Of a stretch of DNA of 64,000 bases, positions 46,837 to 55,585 are shown piece by piece. The first letter of the stretch is position 1, and each line of letters begins with the position of its first letter. This stretch comes from Planctomycetaceae bacterium (lineage in GTDB: Bacteria; Planctomycetota; Planctomycetia; Planctomycetales; Planctomycetaceae): NCBI GenBank assembly GCA_020426325.1, contig JAGQQG010000012.1:1-64000 (forward strand). Direction: 5' to 3'. The translations under genes and the position numbers were made by a program. The notes under the pieces were generated by a model. The model was not told where the DNA came from and searched no databases. It worked only from the letters and a program-made list of their open reading frames with translations.

Positions 46837-47215
46837 CAGAAGCCAGACTTTTGACCGGTTCGCTGGCATCGATGGTGTGTGAACTCATGATGATCAGATC
46901 CACATCGCGCTCATCGACGTACCGTACGATTTCTGCAACCGGTTTTCCCCATCGCAGCTTGTATTCCACGTCGACCCCAGCTTCAGCAAACCGTTGTGAA
47001 CGGCTCTCCAACTCAGAATCAGCTCGTTGTTGCAATCGTTGGTAGAACGCAGCTGTCTCGTCATCTTCAGCCGCTGCGTCAATCCGCTCAATGACGTGCA
47101 ACAAGGTCACACGGGCGGCATTCACTTCTGCAATCTCGAACGCAATCTCCAAGGCAGCTTCATTCTTCGGAGAGAAGCTCAGAGGAACGAGGATATGACG
47201 GAATCTTGGGATCAT
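46784..47215 (-). CDS. Universal stress protein lacking the ATP-binding motif
   Basis: 143 residues. The start MIPRFRHILVPLSFSPKNEAALEIAF and the core VDLIIMSSHTID are of UspA type, but the usual G-2x-G-9x-G-S/T loop is replaced by SSHTIDASEPVKSLASVSYQ, so ATP binding is not expected. It ends inside the 3' end of the kinase-fusion gene on the other strand. The ends converge with a 53-base overlap. The sigma-54 box at 47428 is the only promoter found, far upstream (about 200 bases). Confidence 0.88.
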   Translation of the reverse strand: MIPRFRHILVPLSFSPKNEAALEIAFEIAEVNAARVTLLHVIERIDAAAEDDETAAFYQRLQQRADSELESRSQRFAEAGVDVEYKLRWGKPVAEIVRYVDERDVDLIIMSSHTIDASEPVKSLASVSYQSSILAPCPVLLVK

Positions 47216-47300
47216 CTGACGTTTACTTTCGTGGTTGACATCGAGTTAGGGAGTCATTCTGGAGCATCTACGTTCAGCAACTCATTCGCTGACAATTCCG

Positions 47301-47414
47301 TTATCTCTCATTGCCTCGCTTAAATTCGATGAAATGGGGACAAGAACACATTCCGCATCCCGTACGAGCCTCTTCAAGAGATCTATCCAGCTCGGCTATT
47401 TCGGCTGGCTGCAT
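47301..47414 (-). CDS. Possible 37-aa Cys-rich small protein upstream of the stress gene
   Basis: ATG 47414 to TAA 47301-47303. The product begins MQPAEIAELDRSLEEAR and ends in TGCGMCSCPHFIEFKRGNER, with a CxxCxC cluster followed by PxF. The predicted sigma-54 start site (about 47416) is only two bases before the ATG, so the mRNA would be almost leaderless. The cluster could bind metal. It is short and has no ribosome-binding site, so it may be chance. Confidence 0.35.
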   Translation of the reverse strand: MQPAEIAELDRSLEEARTGCGMCSCPHFIEFKRGNER

Positions 47415-47427
47415 CCCGGTGAAAACG

Positions 47428-47442
47428 GCAATTCATGTGCCA
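47428..47442 (-). promoter_or_regulatory. Sigma-54 (-24/-12) promoter, minus strand
   Basis: Minus-strand TGGCACATGAATTGC has a perfect TGGCAC and TTGC with ten-base GG-GC spacing. Predicted start near 47416, upstream of the small ORF and the universal stress gene. The palindrome at 47513 is centred about 104 bases upstream. Confidence 0.8.
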
Positions 47443-47512
47443 GAAAGTTCAGGAGGAATGTCGAAGGGAAGCTGTTACTTCAACTCGCGTCCCGTGCCAC
47501 CTTGTCACACGG

Positions 47513-47528
47513 TGTGCAGTGTCGCACA
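47513..47528. promoter_or_regulatory. Palindromic enhancer candidate TGTGC-N6-GCACA, copy 3
   Basis: TGTGCAGTGTCGCACA lies between the divergent promoters at 47428 (minus) and 47580 (plus), about 86 bases upstream of the latter's predicted start. Third copy of the motif. Confidence 0.65.
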
Positions 47529-47579
47529 ATTCTGCCGGATCTCCAGTTCATGAAAAGCCCTGGCAGCGATTCGCGCGGA

Positions 47580-47594
47580 TGGCACATGGCGTGC
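47580..47594 (+). promoter_or_regulatory. Sigma-54 (-24/-12) promoter of the P-type ATPase gene
   Basis: TGGCACATGGCGTGC has a perfect -24 element and GC at the right ten-base spacing (GTGC instead of TTGC). Predicted start near 47606, 26 bases before the ATPase ATG at 47632. Confidence 0.75.
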
Positions 47595-47631
47595 AACGAC
47601 CACCAGCGTTCAGAACCTGGGACTGATTCAG

Positions 47632-50466
47632 ATGACTGCCCACGACCTCGCTTCGATTGACACGGATCGGGCTGAAAAATTCATCTGTGGGAGTGGATGG
47701 ACACCCCATTGTCCCCAAGCGAATGGATCTCAAATGACGTTGAATTCTCACCTGGGATGGCACCAACAGTCGGTTGACGATGTGTTGAGTGCTCTCCGGT
47801 CGAATTCCGAATACGGTCTCACGACCGCAGATGCAGAGAATCGTCTGAGAAGCCATGGTCGGAACGAATTAGTCGAGCGAGGACAACGGTCTGCGGCAGC
47901 AATCCTGCTGGAGCAGTTTCGTGGTCCGATGATTCTGATGCTCGTGATCGCAGCCGTGGTTTCGATCATTCTGGGGGAGGTTGTCGAATCGATTGCGATT
48001 CTGACAATCGTCGTCTTGAACGCTCTGCTCGGGTTCTATCAGGATTACCGCTCCGAACAGGCGATGGCAGCTCTGAAGAAGCTGTCAGTTCCCACCGTCC
48101 GTGTCCGGCGCGACGGCCAGGTTCAGAATCTGTCGGCTGTTGTTGTCGTCCCGGGCGATCTTGTGCTCCTGGAAACAGGCAGTACTGTGCCTGCCGACGC
48201 GAGGCTGCTGAAGTCAGCCGGATTGCAGACTCAGGAAGCTGCACTCACAGGTGAGTCGAATCCTGTCCTAAAGCAAGTCGCATCCCTCGAAGAGAAAGAC
48301 CTGCCGGTTGCGGATCGTAGCAACATGGTCTACCTCGGGACTGCGGTCACAACTGGACACGGGCTCGCAGTTGTGACGGAAACCGGGATGGCCACGGAAC
48401 TCGGTCGAATTGCTGAGTCGTTGCAGACTGTCAGAGAGGGGCCGACACCACTCCAACGACGACTCGGGCAACTGGGTAGATCCCTCGCGCTCGTCGCCCT
48501 TGGGGTCGTAACCGTTGTTTTTTTGGCTGGCATCATTCTTGGTGAATCACCTGAGTTGATGTTGCTAACCGCGCTCAGTCTCGCGGTAGCAATCGTCCCG
48601 GAAGGCCTTCCGGCTGTCGCCACCGTTGCCCTCGCTCTCGGCGCACGACGCATGGTCAAACGACATGCCCTCATTCGGAAGCTCCCTGCCGTCGAGACTC
48701 TCGGCTCAGTCACAGTCATCTGCTCCGACAAGACGGGGACTCTGACCGAGAATCGAATGGTCGTCGAGATCATGGACGTCGCTGGAGACCGGCGGTTGAT
48801 AAACGACAAATCTCAGGTCGCTTGCTCCAATGGGACCGGGCTCTCCTTACTTCTCGCTGCTGGGACTCTTTGTAACGACGGCGTCATGCAGGTCGATCAG
48901 GAACCCCCAACAGCTCGAGGCTTGGGAGATCCGACTGAACTTGCGATCCTTGAAGCGGCTGTTCAATGCGATTTTCCGAAGTCCGAACTTGACCAAGCAT
49001 TTCCTCGCGTCGCGGAGTTGCCGTTTGACTCAGATCGAAAACGGATGACCACGATCCATACTCAACGACTCTCTCCTGCCGATGAAGGGAAATGGCAGGA
49101 AAGCCTGATCGCAGTCCTCCCTTTGGCAGTTGGGGATCATCTTGTCTGTACCAAAGGGGCAGTGGATGCGGTCGTACAGCGGTCCGCGTATGTCTGGGAC
49201 GGTGAGGTGCCTGTCCCATTGGACGAGTCGTGGCATCAGAGAATTGTGACCGCAGAAGACGAATTGACCCAACAGGGAATGCGCGTCCTTGGACTCGGAT
49301 TTCGACTCATCGATGAGAAACCGGAAAACGACGTTGCGGAAGTGGAGCAGGATCTGATCTTTATCGGCATGATGGCGATGAATGATCCACCGCGTCCGGA
49401 AGTCCAAGAGTCCGTGCGAAGGTGTCGAGAGGCGGGAATCCGGCCAGTCATGATCACGGGAGATCATCCTCGTACAGCCCTGTCCATCGCCCGGCAACTC
49501 GGGATTGAGACAGACTCTCGATGCCTTACAAGTCAGGACCTCAACAGCCAGTCAACCAATCCGGACATCTCAAAAACCGGCGTTTTTGCGAGAGTGTCCC
49601 CACATGATAAATTGAAGATCGTCAAGTCGTTGCAGCGGGCAGGGGAAATCGTTGCCATGACGGGCGACGGTGTCAACGATGCTCCGGCCCTGAAACAAGC
49701 GGATATCGGCGTGGCGATGGGGAGAATGGGAACGGATGTCGCCAAAGAAGCGGCTGATATGGTGCTCCTCGATGACAATTTCGCGACGATCGTCAGCGCA
49801 GTCGAAGAGGGCCGCGTGGTGTTTGATAACATCCGTAAATTTGTCAAATACACGATGACGAGCAATGCGGGAGAACTTGGCGTCATGCTGTTCGGCCCTC
49901 TGTTGGGATTGCCTCTCCCGTTGTTGCCTCTGCAGATTTTGTGGGTGAATCTCGTCACCGACGGATTACCCGGACTTGCCTTGGCGGTCGAACCTGCGGA
50001 GCCGGGGACAATGCAGCGCCCCCCAGTTCCTCCGGAACAGAGAATCTTTGATTCGGAAATGATCTCCAGCATCATCTGGATTGGGAGCCTGATGGCTGCT
50101 CTGTCGTTGTTGCCCGGATGGCTTCTCTGGGTCGATGCGACCGCTGAGACTGCCCAATGGAGGACGATGGTGTTCACGGTGCTGACAATCGCTCAGATGG
50201 GCAACGCACTCGCGACGCGTTCCGCCCGCTGCTCGCTCTTCCAGATCGGCCTCTTCACGAATAAATCACTTCTGCTTGCTGTCCTCCTGACGCTCAGTCT
50301 GCAACTGGCAGTCATTTACATGCCGCCTCTGCAAGTCGTCTTTCGAACAGTTTCCCTCTCTCCCGCAGATTTAGGCCTGTGTTTCCTGCTGGGATCGGTA
50401 GTGTTGATTTCGGTAGAATTGCAAAAGCTCTGGCGTCATCAACATGTCACTTCACAAGCGACTTGA
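47632..50466 (+). CDS. Calcium-type P-type ATPase (P2 family)
   Basis: 944 residues from ATG 47632 (an internal ATG at 47734 is possible). Motifs in order: actuator LTGESNPV, helix 4 PEGLPAVATVALALG with the calcium-pump PEGLP, phosphorylation site D366 in SDKTGTLT, the nucleotide region DPTELAILEAA, the hinge MTGDGVNDAPALKQAD, and NLVTDGLPGLALAVEP in helix 6. This pattern fits Ca2+ pumps of SERCA/PMCA type; Mn2+ or Na+ cannot be excluded. It sits in the inner membrane and would export the cation with ATP. It has its own sigma-54 box 26 bases upstream of the predicted mRNA start codon. Confidence 0.93.
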   Translation: MTAHDLASIDTDRAEKFICGSGWTPHCPQANGSQMTLNSHLGWHQQSVDDVLSALRSNSEYGLTTADAENRLRSHGRNELVERGQRSAAAILLEQFRGPMILMLVIAAVVSIILGEVVESIAILTIVVLNALLGFYQDYRSEQAMAALKKLSVPTVRVRRDGQVQNLSAVVVVPGDLVLLETGSTVPADARLLKSAGLQTQEAALTGESNPVLKQVASLEEKDLPVADRSNMVYLGTAVTTGHGLAVVTETGMATELGRIAESLQTVREGPTPLQRRLGQLGRSLALVALGVVTVVFLAGIILGESPELMLLTALSLAVAIVPEGLPAVATVALALGARRMVKRHALIRKLPAVETLGSVTVICSDKTGTLTENRMVVEIMDVAGDRRLINDKSQVACSNGTGLSLLLAAGTLCNDGVMQVDQEPPTARGLGDPTELAILEAAVQCDFPKSELDQAFPRVAELPFDSDRKRMTTIHTQRLSPADEGKWQESLIAVLPLAVGDHLVCTKGAVDAVVQRSAYVWDGEVPVPLDESWHQRIVTAEDELTQQGMRVLGLGFRLIDEKPENDVAEVEQDLIFIGMMAMNDPPRPEVQESVRRCREAGIRPVMITGDHPRTALSIARQLGIETDSRCLTSQDLNSQSTNPDISKTGVFARVSPHDKLKIVKSLQRAGEIVAMTGDGVNDAPALKQADIGVAMGRMGTDVAKEAADMVLLDDNFATIVSAVEEGRVVFDNIRKFVKYTMTSNAGELGVMLFGPLLGLPLPLLPLQILWVNLVTDGLPGLALAVEPAEPGTMQRPPVPPEQRIFDSEMISSIIWIGSLMAALSLLPGWLLWVDATAETAQWRTMVFTVLTIAQMGNALATRSARCSLFQIGLFTNKSLLLAVLLTLSLQLAVIYMPPLQVVFRTVSLSPADLGLCFLLGSVVLISVELQKLWRHQHVTSQAT

Positions 50467-50564
50467 TCAACTGCCAGGTCGTCGGGAAACAAATCGGCAC
50501 GATCGTTACTGATACCGCCCGACTAACAGACACGTGTTACCAGTTTCACACTCAGGAGAAAATC

Positions 50565-51002
50565 ATGAATCGCCGATGGCTTGCAATCTTAATGGTGTGT
50601 GTGAGTGCATTGACTCTGGCAACCTTCTCAGGGTCCACTCAAACTTCAACTGCAGATGATACGAAGGAGTCGTCTTCCACGGATCGTGACCGCTGGATGT
50701 CCGTCAAACTCAACTCTGCCCAACAGATTCTGGAGGACCTCACCACGGGCGACTTCAAAAGACTGGAAACAGATGCCCGGCGAATGCAGGTGCTGAATTT
50801 TCTGGAGCAATGGGCTCGGGACAAATCGTTCAAGCAGGAATCAGAATATCAGGGTCAACTCAATGCCTTCGAATTCGCAACGAAAGAGCTGGTCCGCCAC
50901 GCAGCAGACAAGAATACAGAGGGGGCCCTCAAGTCTTACGTGGCATTGACAGAATCCTGTGTCCACTGTCATGAACTCATCCGTGATGGACAGACCGACT
51001 AA
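50565..51002 (+). CDS. Exported cytochrome c'-like protein with a C-terminal CXXCH
   Basis: 145 residues from ATG 50565, chosen because AGGAGA lies six bases upstream; the longer frame overlaps the ATPase end and has no signal peptide. The signal peptide is LAILMVCVSALTLATFSG. The mature protein is a helical bundle (SAQQILEDLTTGDF, MQVLNFLEQWARD, GALKSYVALTESCVHCHEL) with the heme motif CVHCH close to the C-terminus, the layout of cytochromes c'. Such proteins bind NO or O2. It is placed 98 bases after the Ca2+ ATPase and probably cotranscribed. Confidence 0.88.
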   Translation: MNRRWLAILMVCVSALTLATFSGSTQTSTADDTKESSSTDRDRWMSVKLNSAQQILEDLTTGDFKRLETDARRMQVLNFLEQWARDKSFKQESEYQGQLNAFEFATKELVRHAADKNTEGALKSYVALTESCVHCHELIRDGQTD

Positions 51003-51639
51003 GTTGCTGGTCGTGAATACGATTTGATGCGTTGACATGAACTGTGCAAACGCACCGCTTCCTGATCGTCAACGGATTTCGTTTCTTGCCGATGGTTCTC
51101 TCGCGCCTGAAGCGACGATTCAGTATCGTCACAATTGTTGTACGAAGTGGTAGCGAGCATCGCTTGTACGCTTGATATGACCCACGCCACTACATGAGAG
51201 TAGAAGCCCTCAAAATATCTTGCTCACCTCTGAGTTGGCTCGACATCAAAGAAGACCTGTCATGCATACGACATTGCAGCGATGATCCTCCGAAAGCTGT
51301 CAGAAGTTGTGGATCTCTTGTGAGGCAGACCAACTACTCCCATGATCACATGATGTGCAACGACAACACTCGATGCGGCTTGTGAAATACACTTCGACCG
51401 AATAAAACGGGAAACCATAGGGAGATTTAGTGCAAAAATGGTTTTCAACTGCATCGCAGAACTGACAATTCGAGCAGAAAGTTTCAAGATTTGACCGGAC
51501 TCCCCAACATCTTTGAGTTCGGTTATTGAACAAGTCGAGGCTTTGATGCCGATTTTGTAAATTCATTTCACATCATTTCCCGTCAGTCTGCCAGTGTTCC
51601 TGCACTCCATGTGCATGTCATTCACAAGGCCTCGCTTGC
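51003..51639. other. 637-base gene-free spacer
   Basis: The longest spacer of the window, at the right border of the stress island. I looked for a small ORF, the palindrome and sigma-54 boxes. None fits: only a spacing-four TGTGC-AAAC-GCACC at 51043 and a Cys-rich minus frame at 51300-51566 without a signal peptide or plausible start. Base use is AT-richer than in the neighbours. Confidence 0.4.
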
Positions 51640-52524
51640 ATGAGCGATCTGTATCTCGGCATCGCGATCCTGGTTGCATTGATGGTCGCTTCATTTCTTC
51701 TGGCGGCCTGGCTGACGCGGAGATCGTCCACGGTCACTTGTGATGTGTGGGCTGCGATCACAGTGATCGGCATCGCCGTATATGCCCGTTGGATTTGGGA
51801 AGACACGTTGATGGCACGTCTCTTTCCGTATTCAAATCTGATTATCCTCAGCAACTGGTTTCCGATTGCGGCTGGGTTTCTTGCGGGGTTGGTCTGGCAG
51901 CGGATACGAGATACTCCGGAACGTATTCCGGGTCTTGGAACGTTCCGTGGCCTGCCGCGACGGATCTTTGCGACAGTCATCCTTGCCGCTGCAGGATGCT
52001 CAACCCTCGTGGCCCCGTTGCTGGGGGAACCACCTGAGTGCGGGAATGAATGGGACGGAGACCTCTGTTACCAGACCTCCGGGGCAACGTGCAGCGCGGC
52101 AGCTGCGTCGACGTTGCTTCAGTTTTATGGCGTGTATGCCTCTGAAGGAGAAATGGCGGAGCGTTGTCTCACGCGTCGAGGTACCAACTGGAAAGGACTC
52201 TATCGAGGACTGACTCTCACTCTTCGTTCGCAACAGCGCAGGCCCGAAGTCGTCGATTTGGCGATTGACGAACTCAAAAAGCAATTTGCTGATCCGTGCA
52301 TTTTGCAGTGTGAACTCAAGATTGACGAAGACGGACCGACTCTGCCGTATGAACTTAACGGCTGGGTTCCCGGTCAGGCACACTCAGTCGTCCTGATGGA
52401 TATTCGCGGTGATCGATTTCAAGTGTTTGATCCCTCGGTCGGCATGGAGGTGTGGCCCAGAGATGCCATGCAGACGCTGTGGCATGGGCAGGTTTTCAGA
52501 GTCATCGCGGACAAAAAACCGTGA
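51640..52524 (+). CDS. Membrane protein with a C39-like papain-fold peptidase domain
   Basis: 294 residues. Three or four N-terminal helices (about 5-25, 36-50, 65-87, 107-127) are followed by a papain-like domain: CYQTSGATCSAAAASTLLQFYG with Q145 and the catalytic C151, then H248 in GQAHSVVLMDI and D264 in FDPSVG, forming a Cys-His-Asp triad in the expected order. C39 peptidases remove double-glycine leaders from bacteriocins or similar peptides. Here no ABC transporter domain is fused and no leader peptide or ABC gene is close, so it may cleave another extracytoplasmic target. Confidence 0.82.
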   Translation: MSDLYLGIAILVALMVASFLLAAWLTRRSSTVTCDVWAAITVIGIAVYARWIWEDTLMARLFPYSNLIILSNWFPIAAGFLAGLVWQRIRDTPERIPGLGTFRGLPRRIFATVILAAAGCSTLVAPLLGEPPECGNEWDGDLCYQTSGATCSAAAASTLLQFYGVYASEGEMAERCLTRRGTNWKGLYRGLTLTLRSQQRRPEVVDLAIDELKKQFADPCILQCELKIDEDGPTLPYELNGWVPGQAHSVVLMDIRGDRFQVFDPSVGMEVWPRDAMQTLWHGQVFRVIADKKP

Positions 52525-52618
52525 GCGAACAATTCCCGGCGTTCTGTGTCCGTCTGAAGTGGGGGCGTCACTCTCGATGATCGTATGTGCTGTACTGACA
52601 TCTCACGGAAGTTGAGTC

Positions 52619-54010
52619 ATGAACAAGAAACAATTACTCAAGCTGGGTGTTCCCGCGGACTGCGTGACGTCAGCCGTGGTTGGGATTCAGGCGGCTGCCC
52701 GAGACAACCAGTGGAGAGGCTCAAAAGCGAAAAAGGTGATCTCGTCGATTCTCGCTGCTCCGGAAAAACATCTGAGCGATCACTACTTTGGTGAGTTTGC
52801 TCGTGAGGTCATTGAAGACCACGAGTTCGTGCGTCCGGAGCCGGTCGCGTACCGGACTTGGGGAGCGGATGGGATCGATGAGCAGTCTCGCCAGCAGATG
52901 CAGCAGGCGTGTCAGCTTCCAAATGCGGTCGGGGCGGCTCTGATGCCGGATGCCCATGTGGGATATGGACTGCCCATCGGCGGAGTTCTCGCGTTGGACA
53001 ATGCGGTCTGCCCATATGCGGTCGGAGTCGACATCGCGTGCCGAATGAAACTATCCGTGCTCGACATGCCAGCCGAGTCACTCGACAACCTCGAAATGTT
53101 TCACGTCTTCCGTAAGGCGTTGGAGGAGGGAACCGTCTTTGGAACGGGCAAGGCACATGCTCAGCGGCAGGAGCATGCGGTCATGGATGCCGACTGGACC
53201 GTGACACGCGTCACACGGGAGCGAAAGGACACGGCGTGGAATCAGCTGGGAACATCCGGCTCTGGCAACCATTTTGTCGAGTTTGGACGGCTCACACTCG
53301 ACGAGCCTGAGTTAGGTTTGGATGCAGGTGAGTACGTCGCACTCATGAGTCACTCGGGAAGCCGGGGAGCGGGCCATGCGGTCTGTTCGACATACTCGAC
53401 AATCGCTGAACAAAAGCTGCCCAAGCGGTTTGACGACTTGCGACGACTCTCCTGGCTGTACCTCGACACGGAAGAAGGACAGGAGTACTGGGCCGCGATG
53501 AACCTCATGGGGGACTATGCGGCTGCGAATCACGATGTCATTCATCGGCTGGTCTCGTCACTGTGTGGTGCTCAGATTATCGCGGGCGTCGAAAACCATC
53601 ACAACTTCGCCTGGAAGGAGACGCATGACGGTAGAGATGTCATCGTCCATCGCAAGGGAGCGACACCCGCCGGGGAGGGAGTTTTCGGCGTCATCCCCGG
53701 GTCGATGGCATCGCCAGCGTATGTGGTTCGCGGAAAGGGCAACCCGGAGTCGTTGTGCTCCGCATCTCACGGTGCTGGACGAGTCATGTCTCGCAAGGCA
53801 GCCCGGGACAAATACCGATTCAAGGCGGTCAAGAACGATCTCGAAAAGAAGGGAGTGCACATTCTCTCTGCGGGTGCGGATGAAGTTCCCGGCGTCTACA
53901 AGAATATCGATGACGTGATGCGGGAACAGGCCGATCTCGTGGAGACGATTGCTCGCTTTGACCCGAAAATCGTCAAGATGTGTGACGACGGCAGCCGGGC
54001 CGAGGACTGA
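52619..54010 (+). CDS. rtcB: RNA-splicing ligase RtcB
   Basis: 463 residues. Metal ligands and motifs: MPDAHVGYGLPIGG (D111, H113), VGVDIACRM (C141), GSGNHFVEFG (H218), SHSGSRG (H245), NHHNF (H327/H328) and the guanylylation nucleophile H384 in SASHGAGR. RtcB joins RNA with 2',3'-cyclic phosphate or 3'-phosphate and 5'-OH ends using GTP and Mn2+. It works in RNA repair or tRNA maturation in the cytosol. No rtcA, rtcR or archease gene is adjacent. All catalytic residues are present. Confidence 0.96.
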   Translation: MNKKQLLKLGVPADCVTSAVVGIQAAARDNQWRGSKAKKVISSILAAPEKHLSDHYFGEFAREVIEDHEFVRPEPVAYRTWGADGIDEQSRQQMQQACQLPNAVGAALMPDAHVGYGLPIGGVLALDNAVCPYAVGVDIACRMKLSVLDMPAESLDNLEMFHVFRKALEEGTVFGTGKAHAQRQEHAVMDADWTVTRVTRERKDTAWNQLGTSGSGNHFVEFGRLTLDEPELGLDAGEYVALMSHSGSRGAGHAVCSTYSTIAEQKLPKRFDDLRRLSWLYLDTEEGQEYWAAMNLMGDYAAANHDVIHRLVSSLCGAQIIAGVENHHNFAWKETHDGRDVIVHRKGATPAGEGVFGVIPGSMASPAYVVRGKGNPESLCSASHGAGRVMSRKAARDKYRFKAVKNDLEKKGVHILSAGADEVPGVYKNIDDVMREQADLVETIARFDPKIVKMCDDGSRAED

Positions 54011-54057
54011 GTCGATGAACGAGGTCGACTCGGAATTGAGGCGATTCCGTAGAGGTA

Positions 54058-55332
54058 TTATTTGTCAGACTTCAAGTCTTCGACAAGGATGCTCAGGAAT
54101 GGTTGAACGTCCGTGACCAATCCCACCGTTTGAAATGTTCCTCGGTCGGCGAGCTTTGTCACCGTTGCGGGATTGATGTCGACACAAACTACCTTCACAG
54201 CTGCGGGCAGCAGATTTCCGGTGGCGATCGAGTGCAAAGTGGTTGCGATCATCAGGCAGAACGTGACGTCTCGGCAGAGTTCCCGCATTCTTCGTTGTGC
54301 CTCAATGGCGTCCGTGACAACATCAGGCAGAGGGCCATCATCCCGAATGCTCCCCGCGAGCAGAAAGGGAATATCGCGTTTGACGCATTGGTACATGATG
54401 CCGCTCGTCAGAATGCCCGACTCAACGGCCTGCCTGATGCTCCCCAGCCGACGAATGCGGTTGATGGTCCGGAGGTGGTGCTCATGTCCCTTCTCAACCG
54501 CACTTCCTTCGTGAACCGAGACGCCGAGACTCGTCCCGTAAAACGACTGCTCGATATCATGTGTCGCAAGCGCGTTGCCGGCAAACAGAACATCGACGAA
54601 CCCCTGTTCAATCAGCCAGGAAAAGTCATCACGGCTCCCTGTATGAACGACGGCTGGACCGGCGACCACAAGAATCTTGCCCTCCCCACGTCGAGCGGCC
54701 TTCATGGCCGCTGCAATCTCACGAACGGTGGCCCCTTTCGGTTTCTCGCTCGAGACAGTGCTGTCCATGAAACTGAACGCATCACGCTTCGTCGTGTCAT
54801 GAAACTCGGGATGCACGCGAGTCCCCTGACGCCCAATGACGACCATGTCACCCACAGCGACGTTGCTCATGGGCACGCACCTCGCGCTCTTCGCAGCCTG
54901 ATTAACCACAACGCCGCAGTCCATCTCCTGGTCTTCGACAGCGATCCATTCACCGTGGAGGCGAATGTCAGTCCGCTGATTCGTGGAGCAATAGAAGTCT
55001 TCTGGGAAAGCACCGGGAATGTCACACGGTCGCAACACACAATCCTTCGGATCACGAGGGACCGCACCATGTTGACCGATCGATGTGAGGATCTCTTCCA
55101 GCCTTTCACGACTGCCGGCTCGAACCGTCAGGCTGGCATGACTGGGATCATTCCTCTGTTGACCGATCGTGACCTGGTCAATGGAGAAGGAACCTTCGAG
55201 TGCAGTAATCTGATCGAGCACTTTGGGAAGCAAGAGACTTTCGATGATATGCCCGTTCATCTCGACATGTTCAACGAACGGCTCTGAATCCGGAGTAACG
55301 ACTCCGAGACTTGGATGTGATGACTGGGTCAT
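54058..55332 (-). CDS. TIGR00300-family protein (archaeal-type ornithine cyclodeaminase, LOR/SDH domain)
   Basis: 424 residues. The N-terminal LOR/SDH-type domain has VEMNGHIIESLLLPKVLDQI and a middle segment FYCSTNQRTDIRLHGEWIAVEDQEMD. The C-terminal nucleotide-binding half has VREIAAAMKAARRGEGKILVVAGPAVVHTG, LFAGNALATHDIEQSF and PAAVKVVCVDINPATVTKL. This matches the TIGR00300 family, of which archaeal members have ornithine cyclodeaminase activity (ornithine to proline). Bacterial members may share it. Convergent with rtcB, separated by 47 bases. Confidence 0.88.
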   Translation of the reverse strand: MTQSSHPSLGVVTPDSEPFVEHVEMNGHIIESLLLPKVLDQITALEGSFSIDQVTIGQQRNDPSHASLTVRAGSRERLEEILTSIGQHGAVPRDPKDCVLRPCDIPGAFPEDFYCSTNQRTDIRLHGEWIAVEDQEMDCGVVVNQAAKSARCVPMSNVAVGDMVVIGRQGTRVHPEFHDTTKRDAFSFMDSTVSSEKPKGATVREIAAAMKAARRGEGKILVVAGPAVVHTGSRDDFSWLIEQGFVDVLFAGNALATHDIEQSFYGTSLGVSVHEGSAVEKGHEHHLRTINRIRRLGSIRQAVESGILTSGIMYQCVKRDIPFLLAGSIRDDGPLPDVVTDAIEAQRRMRELCRDVTFCLMIATTLHSIATGNLLPAAVKVVCVDINPATVTKLADRGTFQTVGLVTDVQPFLSILVEDLKSDK

Positions 55333-55585
55333 GCGATTTCCCTCGTCGCGAGCTGTCTACCTGCCTGAAGCCGACAACAGAATTCTATGCAGGACTCGAA
55401 AGGGGATCGAGCAGCATTTTTGATTGGGTACTATAAACATGAATCCGATGAACCGGTGAGGATCACGGATGCGTTTGAGGTTCGAGACTTCAGTGCTTCA
55501 CCTGATTGCTGTTGTGTTTCGTGTGATTTATGATGCATCGGTACCAAGTTTATCACTGCGTCCGACAACGAAACTGCGAAGAGCA

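Noticed and set aside
51043-51056. TGTGC-AAAC-GCACC resembling the island palindrome
   Set aside because: The spacing is four instead of six and one arm has a mismatch; no sigma-54 box is near.
51300-51566. Cys-rich 88-codon minus frame in the 637-base spacer
   Set aside because: The cysteines are scattered without a motif, and there is no ribosome-binding site; the spacer is AT-richer than coding DNA nearby.
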